A stretch of 5,790 nucleotides of DNA from Oscillospiraceae bacterium. GTDB taxonomy: Bacteria > Bacillota > Clostridia > Oscillospirales > Oscillospiraceae. The notes beneath the pieces are model-generated. The model saw only the letters and a list, made by a program, of their open reading frames with translations. It did no database searches and was not told the origin of the DNA. The position numbers and the translations under genes were made by a program. Shown piece after piece: positions 1 through 5,037 of this stretch (the first letter of the stretch is position 1; each line of letters opens with the position of its first letter). Location: contig JAFQSI010000337.1 of assembly GCA_017409645.1 (NCBI GenBank), forward strand, positions 1-5,790, read 5' to 3'.

Positions 1-461
1 CGGACCACCTTGCCGTTCTCCACGTCATAGACCTTGAACTGCTCGGTGTGGCCGAAGTGCTGGAAGATGGCACCGTTGTCATAGGTAACTGCGATTCTCA
101 TAATTTCTTCTCCTTTCGGTTGTTCGGGTGTGGGTGGGACGGAGGGGCCGCAGGCATTGGCACAGCCGTCGCCGGGACAAAGCCGGTAACTGCCGCCGCC
201 GATGGTCAGGCATTTGCCCAGAACGATGGCTTCGGCGATCTTCCGCCGGGCGGACTCATACACTTCCGTGGCGGTGGTCCGGGAGATGTCCATCCGTTTG
301 GACGCCTGCTCGTGGGTCAGACCCAGATGGTCCACCAGCCGGATGATCTCGAATTCGTCGCAGGTCAGGTTGACCTCCTCCCCCGCGCCGATGCCGTCAG
401 GCTGAAATTGCCGGTATTCCGGCTCCCGGCAGATCCGCCGCCGCCGCTGTGGCCGTGCCAT
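1..461 (-). CDS. DUF134 HTH domain fused to NifX/NifB-type FeMo-cofactor-binding domain (5' part, runs off window)
   Basis: One uninterrupted frame reads 153 codons from the ATG at 461-459 to the window edge, so the C-terminus is missing. Residues 1-95 match the DUF134 family (MARPQRRRR start, CDEFEIIRLVD, then a sigma-70 region-4-like helix-turn-helix around SKRMDISRTTATEVYESARRKIAEA), which suggests DNA binding. Residues 121-153 (MRIAVTYDNG, FQHFGHTEQFKVYDVE) match the start of the dinitrogenase iron-molybdenum cofactor biosynthesis fold of NifX, NifB C-termini and MTH1175-like proteins. Between them lies a Cys-rich linker with C84, C95, C100 and C104. The start is set by GGAGGTGA ending 6 nt before the ATG, downstream of a near-consensus promoter. 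A second ribosome binding site and ATG lie in frame at codon 121. No nitrogenase genes are visible, so a nitrogen-fixation role should not be assumed. Likely a small metal- or redox-linked regulator, which is inference. Domain calls are firm; function is not. Confidence 0.88.
   Translation of the reverse strand, partial: MARPQRRRRICREPEYRQFQPDGIGAGEEVNLTCDEFEIIRLVDHLGLTHEQASKRMDISRTTATEVYESARRKIAEAIVLGKCLTIGGGSYRLCPGDGCANACGPSVPPTPEQPKGEEIMRIAVTYDNGAIFQHFGHTEQFKVYDVENGKVV
99..116 (-). promoter_or_regulatory. Internal ribosome binding site and in-frame ATG at the NifX-domain start
   Basis: On the minus strand AAAGGAG at 116-110 is followed by 8 nt and an ATG at 101-99. This ATG is in frame with the upstream DUF134 start (360 nt apart, no stop codon between) and falls exactly at the first residue of the NifX-type domain. 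The spacing and sequence are as good as those of the other gene starts in the window. It suggests that a free NifX-domain protein is made as well as the fusion, or that two formerly separate genes lost the stop codon between them. Confidence 0.6.
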
Positions 462-491
462 GTCAGTCACCTCCGTTTTCGGTATATGTCG

Positions 492-520
492 ATTATAGCA
501 CGGGTATTCGGAAATGTAAA
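492..520 (-). promoter_or_regulatory. Sigma-A promoter of the DUF134-NifX gene
   Basis: On the minus strand a -35 box TTTACA (520-515) is followed by a 17-nt spacer and a perfect -10 box TATAAT (497-492). The -10 is preceded by TGC, giving an extended -10. Transcription should begin near 485, leaving a leader of roughly 25 nt that carries GGAGGTGA just before the ATG at 461. The -35 box sits only 2 nt from the T-tract of the upstream terminator, so the gene appears to be transcribed independently of the operon reading towards it. Confidence 0.85.
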
Positions 521-522
521 GG

Positions 523-553
523 AAAAAATGTAGGGAACGGCTTGCCGTTCCCT
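523..553 (-). terminator. Rho-independent terminator for the glucosidase/radical SAM operon
   Basis: Read on the minus strand, AGGGAACGG pairs with CCGTTCCCT in a 9-bp perfect stem with a 4-nt CAAG loop. Three nucleotides (ACA) and then six T residues (528-523) follow. It lies about 300 nt beyond the stop codon of the radical SAM gene and immediately before the promoter of the next gene. It therefore would end read-through from 3337-847. The hairpin is also the left end of the 529-843 element, so the terminator may have been supplied by the element. Confidence 0.65.
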
Positions 554-843
554 TCTTGTGCAGTAGGATTTGCTGACCATTTCAAACAGAAGGACCCACT
601 CACAACAACCACTGTCATTGCGAGGAGCCGTCAGGCGACGCACCCCAGGGTGGCCTCTCTTGCCCTTCGGGCAATTCACCTTCTGGCAATCCGTTCTCTT
701 TCCGGCCCCGGCGGGGCCGGGCGGTGCTGCGCACCGCTGGGGATACGGATTGCCACGGGCTTACGCCCTCGCAATGACAGAGAAAATTTGAAAATCGCTG
801 CTTCTGTATTGACAGCAGAACGGCCCACAGGCCGTTCCCTACA
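529..843. repeat. 315-bp element with 13-bp perfect inverted ends, MITE-like, no coding capacity
   Basis: The left end TGTAGGGAACGGC (529-541) and right end GCCGTTCCCTACA (831-843) are exact reverse complements. Each end also lies in its own hairpin: 532-540 pairs with 545-553, and 818-825 (GAACGGCC) pairs with 830-837. The right end starts 3 nt after the stop codon of the radical SAM gene and the left end abuts the next gene's promoter, so the element fills almost the whole intergenic space. Open frames crossing it have no start signals or recognisable protein. No clear target-site duplication is visible, the flanks sharing only A-rich bases. It could be a non-autonomous mobile element, or two copies of a short dispersed hairpin repeat that happen to flank another repeat. 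Confidence 0.55.
612..780. repeat. Nested palindromic intergenic repeat (GTCATTGCGAGG type)
   Basis: Outer arms CTGTCATTGCGAGG (612-625) and CCTCGCAATGACAG (767-780) match 14 of 14. Inner arms TGGCAATCCGT (684-694) and ACGGATTGCCA (745-755) match 11 of 11. Inside these lie two GC-rich hairpins: CCGGCCCC with GGGGCCGG (702-709/713-720) and GCGGTGC with GCACCGC (721-727/731-737). A small TGCCC/GGGCA hairpin sits at 661-673. From general knowledge, repeats with GTCATTGCGAG and GGCAATC modules are dispersed between genes in many bacterial genomes, including gut Clostridia. This copy looks complete, with both sides present. It should fold into a branched RNA or cruciform DNA. Confidence 0.75.
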
Positions 844-846
844 AAT

Positions 847-1710
847 TCAATGGAACCGTCTCGCGTAGCCGCACTTCCGGCACAGCTCCTCGGCGGCTTT
901 TCGGCGGGAGAAGCCCTCGACGATGGCCCTTGCTCTGGGGCTGTCCAGAATTTCTTCAACAGGCTGCACGAACATGTTGCCCAGGGGGATGTCGCCGTTG
1001 TGGTCCAGGCAGCAAGGGACCACGGTGCCGTCGCTGAGGATGCCGAAGTGGTCCCGGAGGCCGTGGCAGAAGACGGCGCTTCCACCGTCCTCCGCGCCCA
1101 GGTCCGGCCAGTCGAACCGGTCCCCGTGTTCCAGGTACAGCTTGTCCTGAATGCGGGTGGCCCTCGGCTCCTCGGTCCACGCCCAGGGGAATCTCGCTCT
1201 GGTCAGATCCAGGGTGGAGATATTCCGGCCCTCGTCGTAGCCCTGGTTCCACAGCCGCAGGACCACGATGATCCCCGCCCGGCTGGCCCGGTCGGCGAAG
1301 TCCAGACAGGCGTTTATATAGTTGACATAATCCTCGTTCGTCCCCTCCTCGAAGCTGTGGACGGAGAGGTTGACCTTGTGGACCTTTGCATCGATCAGAG
1401 CCTGGCCCCGCTGCTGCAGGAGGGTGCCGTTGGTGGTGATCTGGGATTTGAAGCCCAGCTCCGATGCGATGGCGAGCATTTCCGGCAGCTGCGGGTGGGT
1501 CAGGGGCTCGCCCATCAGGTGGTAGTACAGGTATCCGGTGACGCCCGTCAGCTTTTCTGCGATGGCCCGGAATTCGTCAGCCGTCATCATCCGCGGCTCC
1601 CGGAGGGTGCCGGGGCAGAAGGAGCAATTTCGGTTGCAGAGGTTCGTGATCTCCACATAGACCCGGGAATAGGGATATTTCTTACTCAAAATAGTACACT
1701 CTCGTTTCAT
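847..1710 (-). CDS. Radical SAM protein with SPASM-like C-terminal cluster domain
   Basis: The predicted 287-residue protein carries the radical SAM cluster motif CNRNCSFC (C25, C29, C32), a SAM-binding MGEP segment (66-69) and an ITTNG strand (91-95) of the partial TIM barrel. A C-terminal cysteine group follows (C215, C233, C234, C277, C280) in a SPASM/Twitch-like layout, probably holding one auxiliary iron-sulfur cluster. It is soluble, with no signal peptide or membrane segment. Family members commonly modify peptides or enzymes by radical chemistry; the substrate here is unknown, and no short precursor-peptide gene was seen beside it. The ATG start overlaps the glucosidase gene by 29 nt and has no good ribosome binding site. 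An in-frame TTG at 1689-1687, with weak GAGAG upstream, would start just before the SKKYPYSRVYVEITN segment and reduce the overlap to 8 nt. Either way translation looks coupled to the glucosidase. Class confident, function unknown. Confidence 0.9.
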   Translation of the reverse strand: MKRECTILSKKYPYSRVYVEITNLCNRNCSFCPGTLREPRMMTADEFRAIAEKLTGVTGYLYYHLMGEPLTHPQLPEMLAIASELGFKSQITTNGTLLQQRGQALIDAKVHKVNLSVHSFEEGTNEDYVNYINACLDFADRASRAGIIVVLRLWNQGYDEGRNISTLDLTRARFPWAWTEEPRATRIQDKLYLEHGDRFDWPDLGAEDGGSAVFCHGLRDHFGILSDGTVVPCCLDHNGDIPLGNMFVQPVEEILDSPRARAIVEGFSRRKAAEELCRKCGYARRFH

Positions 1711-3337
1711 AGGGGCGGGTGGTGAAGCCGTTGCCGTGGACGTTGTTTTCCATATAGTTGTTCAGTACCAGCCTGCCCTTGCTCAGGTCGAAGCCCTCGG
1801 GGGCCCAGAAGCCCACGCTCTTGTCCGTGAAGGAGCAGATGACCAGCAGCCGCTTGCCCTCCAGGCTCCGCTCGTAGACATACAGCTCCCGGCTGTCCTC
1901 GATATGCTCCTTATATTCGCCGTAGACGGCAACGGGATGCTTCTTCCGGAAGGCGATGAGCTTCCGGTAGTGGTTGAAGATGGAATTCTCGTTGAGGATC
2001 TCGGCCCGGGCGTTGATCTGCTTATAGTTGGGGTTGATGGGCATCCAGGGCTTGCCGGTGGTGAAGCCCGCATTGAGGGAGTCGTCCCACTGGACCGGGG
2101 TCCGGGCGTTGCCCCGGGTGGTCCGGGAGATCCGCTCTTCGGCCTTTTTCTTCGACATGCCCATCATGCGCAGGGTTCGCATGGTGTTGACGGTCTGCAC
2201 ATCCTGGTACTCGGAGATGTCCTCGAGATTGATGTTGACCATGCCGATCTCCTGGCCCTGGTAGATGAAGGGGGTGCCCTGCTGGAGCATGAAGCAGTTG
2301 GCCAGCATCTTGCCGGAGACGGTCCGGTACTTCTCGCTGCCGTAGCGGGAGATGATCCGGGGGTGGTCGTGGTTTTCCAGATACAGGGCGTTCCAGCCCT
2401 TTCCATGGAGGGCGTACTGCCACCGGGAGAAGGCCTTCTTCAGCTTCAGCAGGTCAAAGGGCTTCTGCAAGGCGTCCAGGAACAGGCAGTCGGCCTCCAT
2501 ATGCTCGAAGTGGAACATCATATCCAGCTCCTGGCCGGGGCCCTCGGTGATGTATCTCAGGGCATTCTTCTCGTTCATCATGGGGGCCTCGCCCACCACG
2601 AAGCAGTCATATTCGTTCAGGACCTCCCGGAATTCCCGGAGGTATTTATGCACATTGGGGCCGTCCATGTAATGCTCCATGCCGCAGGCGGCGGGGATGG
2701 GCAGGCCGTTGGGCAGGCCCTGGCGCTTGGAGATGAAGGTGATGACGTCCTCCCGGAAGCCGTCGACGCCCAGCTCCAGCCAGAAGCGCATGATATCCTT
2801 GACCTCCTGGCGGACCTTGGGGTTGTCCATGTTCAGGTCCGGCTGTTTTTTGGCGAAAATGTGCAGGTACCAGGCCTGGGCATCGGAATCCCACTCCCAG
2901 GCCTTGCCCTCGAAAAGAGAAGACCAGTTGTTGGGCCGCTTCTTCCCCTCCCGCCAGAAGTAGTAGTCCCGGTAGGGGGAATTGGGGTCCTTGCTGGCCT
3001 GGAACCAGGGATGCTCGTCGGAGGTGTGGTTGACGACCAGATCCATGATGACCTTCATCCCCCGCTCGTGGGCGCCGTCCAGGACGGCCCTGAAATCGGC
3101 CATGGTGCCGTACTCGGGGTTGATGGAATAGTAGTCGGAGATGTCGTAGCCCATATCGGCATTGGGGGACGCGTACAGGGGCGAGAACCAGATGCCGTCC
3201 ACGCCCAGAAGCTTGAGATAGTCCAGTCGGCTCAGCACGCCCTGCAGATCGCCGATGCCGTCGCCGTTGCCGTCGCAGAAGGAGCGGGGCCAGATCTGAT
3301 AGAAGACCATATCTTTGTACCAACGTTTCTTTTCCAT
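1682..3337 (-). CDS. GH13 alpha-glucosidase, oligo-1,6-glucosidase type
   Basis: This 551-residue cytoplasmic enzyme (no signal peptide) should release glucose from short alpha-1,6-linked oligosaccharides such as isomaltose or panose. The (beta/alpha)8 barrel begins at YKDMVFYQIWPRSF. A calcium-type loop DGNGDGIGD occupies 22-30. Region I is DLVVNH (D99, H104), region II GFREDV with nucleophile D197, region III VVGEAP with acid/base E250, and region IV NHDHPR with D324. These lie close to the known D199/E255/D329 of Bacillus cereus oligo-1,6-glucosidase. V198 after the nucleophile is the residue linked to alpha-1,6 rather than alpha-1,4 preference in GH13_31. A beta-sandwich domain occupies about 470-551. 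Start at 3337 is chosen because GGAGGG lies 6 nt upstream; a longer frame from 3394 would begin upstream of the predicted transcript start. It is the first gene of an operon with the radical SAM gene. Trehalose-6-phosphate hydrolase or dextran glucosidase are less likely alternatives. Confidence 0.93.
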   Translation of the reverse strand: MEKKRWYKDMVFYQIWPRSFCDGNGDGIGDLQGVLSRLDYLKLLGVDGIWFSPLYASPNADMGYDISDYYSINPEYGTMADFRAVLDGAHERGMKVIMDLVVNHTSDEHPWFQASKDPNSPYRDYYFWREGKKRPNNWSSLFEGKAWEWDSDAQAWYLHIFAKKQPDLNMDNPKVRQEVKDIMRFWLELGVDGFREDVITFISKRQGLPNGLPIPAACGMEHYMDGPNVHKYLREFREVLNEYDCFVVGEAPMMNEKNALRYITEGPGQELDMMFHFEHMEADCLFLDALQKPFDLLKLKKAFSRWQYALHGKGWNALYLENHDHPRIISRYGSEKYRTVSGKMLANCFMLQQGTPFIYQGQEIGMVNINLEDISEYQDVQTVNTMRTLRMMGMSKKKAEERISRTTRGNARTPVQWDDSLNAGFTTGKPWMPINPNYKQINARAEILNENSIFNHYRKLIAFRKKHPVAVYGEYKEHIEDSRELYVYERSLEGKRLLVICSFTDKSVGFWAPEGFDLSKGRLVLNNYMENNVHGNGFTTRPYETRVYYFE

Positions 3338-3365
3338 GGGAATCCCTCCATGCGGTTTTCTTTTG

Positions 3366-3394
3366 ATTTTAGCACAAAATTCTCCCGGTGGCAA
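3366..3394 (-). promoter_or_regulatory. Promoter of the glucosidase/radical SAM operon
   Basis: On the minus strand TTGCCA (3394-3389), a 17-nt spacer and TAAAAT (3371-3366) form a sigma-A promoter, with TGC before the -10 box giving an extended -10. Transcription should start near 3359, about 22 nt before the ATG at 3337. A direct repeat of CCACCG (minus strand, at 3400-3395 and 3391-3386, 9-nt period) overlaps the -35 box and could bind a regulator. I saw no convincing CcpA (cre) site. Confidence 0.75.
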
Positions 3395-3488
3395 CGGTGG
3401 AAAACTGCGCTGTGCTGTATAAGCTACTTTGCTGAAAAAACGGCCTTGGAAAGGGGCTCAATTTTACCCCCGGAGCCGGTCAAAGCCC

Positions 3489-3517
3489 TTGCGTTCACCG
3501 GAGAAAAATGATAAAAT
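3489..3517 (+). promoter_or_regulatory. Promoter of the miaB-mutS operon
   Basis: TTGCGT (3489-3494), a 17-nt spacer and TAAAAT (3512-3517) fit a sigma-A promoter. Transcription would start near 3524 and give a leader of about 40 nt before the miaB ATG at 3563. The divergent glucosidase promoter lies about 95 bp away, so the two do not overlap. The rest of the 225-bp intergenic region shows only weak short inverted repeats. Confidence 0.65.
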
Positions 3518-3562
3518 GATTTATTATGCGAAACTTTGCCCACCCAACGGAGGACTGACGAT

Positions 3563-4969
3563 ATGAATACCAAAACCACCAGAATCACGCCGCAGCAGGT
3601 GGACGCGCAGCTTGCCGTCTGCCAGAAGATCCACGCCTACTGGGCCCAGCGGAACATCACCCCCAAGGCCTATGTGGAGACTTACGGCTGCCAGCAGAAC
3701 GAGGCCGACTCCGAACGGATCCGGGGCATGCTCAGTGAATCCGGCTACGCCATCGTGAATGAGGCCGAGGGAGCCGACGTGGTGGTCATGAACACCTGCG
3801 CCATCCGGGAGCATGCGGAGCAGCGGGTCTTCGGCAACCTGGGCGCCCTGACCCACACCAAGCGCCGCCACCCGGAGCAGAAGATCTTCCTGTGCGGCTG
3901 CATGGCCGGTGAGCCCACCGTCTGCGAGCGGATCAAAAAGAGCTTCCCCCATGTCAGCGGTGTCTTCTCCACCCACCATCTGTGGGAGTTCCCCAGCCTT
4001 CTGTGGCAGGTGCTGACCACCAGGAAGCGGGCCTTTGCAGTCGAAGACGAGGCCGGCTCCATCGCCGAGGGTCTGCCCGTGGTCCGGAGCAACACCCTGA
4101 AAAGCTGGGTGAGCATCATGTACGGCTGCAACAATTTCTGTACCTATTGCATCGTCCCCTATGTCCGGGGCCGGGAGCGCAGCCGACTGCCCGAGGATGT
4201 GCTGGCTGAATGTAGGGAGCTGATCGCAAGCGGCTGCAGAGAGATCACCCTGCTGGGCCAGAATGTCAACTCCTACGGTAAGGATCTGGGGCTGGGCGTC
4301 GATTTTGCGGACCTGCTAGCCCAGATCGCCCGGCTCGAGGGCGATTTCCTCATCCGCTTCATGACGAGCCATCCCAGGGACGCTTCCAAAAAGCTTTTCG
4401 ATACCATGGCGAAGTACCCCAAGATCGCCAAGCAGCTGCACCTGCCCTTCCAGTCCGGCTCCAGCCGGGTGCTGAAGGCCATGAACCGGCATTATGACCG
4501 GGAGCAGTACCTGGAGCTTGTGCATTACGCCAAATCCGTCATGCCGGAGCTGGTGCTGACTTCCGATGTCATCGTGGGCTTCCCCGGCGAGACGGCGGAG
4601 GAATTCGAGGAGACGATGACCCTCATTGAGGAGGTCCGCTACGACTCCCTCTTCACCTTCATCTTCTCCCCCCGGATCGGCACCCCCGCCGCCAAAATGG
4701 AGGACCCCACCCCCAGGGCTGAGAAAAACGAGCGCTTCGACCGGCTCTGCGCCCTGCAGAACAAGATCTCCGAGGAGATCCACGAGGGCTATGTGGGCAA
4801 GACCTTCCGTTGTTTGGTGGACGGAAAAGACAAGGACCTCCTCACCGCCCGCACCGAGGGAGGCAGACTGGTCCGCTTTGAAGGCTGCGACAGTCTCATC
4901 GGCACTTATCAGAACATCAAAATCACCGGTTCCAATACCTGGAGCCTTACGGGCCAGATTGGAGATTGA
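3563..4969 (+). CDS. miaB: tRNA-2-methylthio-N6-dimethylallyladenosine synthase (MiaB)
   Basis: MiaB adds a methylthio group to C2 of i6A37 in tRNAs that read UNN codons, using two iron-sulfur clusters and SAM. The 468-residue product has all three domains. The N-terminal UPF0004 domain has cluster cysteines C43 (ETYGCQQNEADSER), C79 (NTCAIREHAE) and C113 (CGCMA). The radical SAM domain has YGCNNFCTYC (C189, C193, C196) followed by IVPYVRGRERSR. A TRAM-type RNA-binding domain lies at about 407-466. The NTCAIREHAE and QSGSSRVLKAMNR segments favour MiaB over MtaB or RimO. The N-terminus before the first domain is about 35 residues longer than in E. coli, as is common in Clostridia. The ATG at 3563 is chosen over an in-frame TTG at 3536 because GGAGGA lies 8 nt upstream. 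The last codons and stop lie within the 4961-5014 repeat. It is followed by mutS 68 nt later, a known clostridial arrangement. Confidence 0.96.
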   Translation: MNTKTTRITPQQVDAQLAVCQKIHAYWAQRNITPKAYVETYGCQQNEADSERIRGMLSESGYAIVNEAEGADVVVMNTCAIREHAEQRVFGNLGALTHTKRRHPEQKIFLCGCMAGEPTVCERIKKSFPHVSGVFSTHHLWEFPSLLWQVLTTRKRAFAVEDEAGSIAEGLPVVRSNTLKSWVSIMYGCNNFCTYCIVPYVRGRERSRLPEDVLAECRELIASGCREITLLGQNVNSYGKDLGLGVDFADLLAQIARLEGDFLIRFMTSHPRDASKKLFDTMAKYPKIAKQLHLPFQSGSSRVLKAMNRHYDREQYLELVHYAKSVMPELVLTSDVIVGFPGETAEEFEETMTLIEEVRYDSLFTFIFSPRIGTPAAKMEDPTPRAEKNERFDRLCALQNKISEEIHEGYVGKTFRCLVDGKDKDLLTARTEGGRLVRFEGCDSLIGTYQNIKITGSNTWSLTGQIGD

Positions 4970-5014
4970 AGAGTGGAGAGTGAAGATATCTCCAATCTCA
5001 ACTCTACAATCTCC
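4961..5014. repeat. 54-bp imperfect palindrome built of 14-nt repeat units, spanning the miaB stop codon
   Basis: The 27-nt arms 4961-4987 and 4988-5014 pair at 23 of 27 positions around a GATATC centre, and pairing continues less perfectly to about 4956/5019. Each side is also a tandem repeat of 14 nt. On the right, 4993-5006 and 5007-5020 (CAATCTC, A or C, ACTCTA) agree at 13 of 14. On the left, 4961-4974 and 4975-4988 agree at 11 of 14. The left arm contains the last miaB codons and the TGA. There is no T-run after it, so it is a poor terminator. In mRNA it would form a hairpin between miaB and mutS and could affect mRNA stability or mutS translation. Confidence 0.7.
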
Positions 5015-5037
5015 ACTCTACAAGAAAGAGGTTCATC

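Noticed and set aside
612..780. Possible CRISPR array or riboswitch
   Set aside because: There are no regularly spaced direct repeats with unique spacers. The stems are nested inverted repeats, and the next gene start is separated from them by a terminator and a promoter.
449..868. Plus-strand frames across the 462-846 intergenic region, the largest 139 codons
   Set aside because: They read through the palindromic repeat and the end of a minus-strand gene. No ribosome binding site precedes them. Similar repeat-derived frames are often mis-annotated as hypothetical proteins.
850..1725. A 291-codon plus-strand frame opposite the radical SAM gene
   Set aside because: It is an antisense shadow of a gene with clear iron-sulfur motifs, and it has no start signal.
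3338..3394. Longer glucosidase start at 3394
   Set aside because: The added 19 codons cover the predicted -10 box and precede the predicted transcription start. The ATG at 3337 has a good GGAGGG site and gives the usual family N-terminus.
3453..3479. Possible terminator or operator hairpin in the divergent intergenic region (GGCTC/GAGCC, GGGG/CCCC)
   Set aside because: Only 4-5 bp stems with competing pairings and no T-run. No gene end lies nearby for it to terminate.
1736..3511. A 591-codon open frame on the plus strand across the glucosidase gene
   Set aside because: It lies antisense to a gene with all GH13 motifs, has no ribosome binding site, and its translation is biased to Val, Gly, Leu, His and Asp with no recognisable domain. 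Long antisense frames are expected in GC-rich genes.
3536..3562. Upstream TTG start for miaB
   Set aside because: It lies before the GGAGGA ribosome binding site, which is correctly spaced for the ATG at 3563, and the extra residues match nothing in the family.
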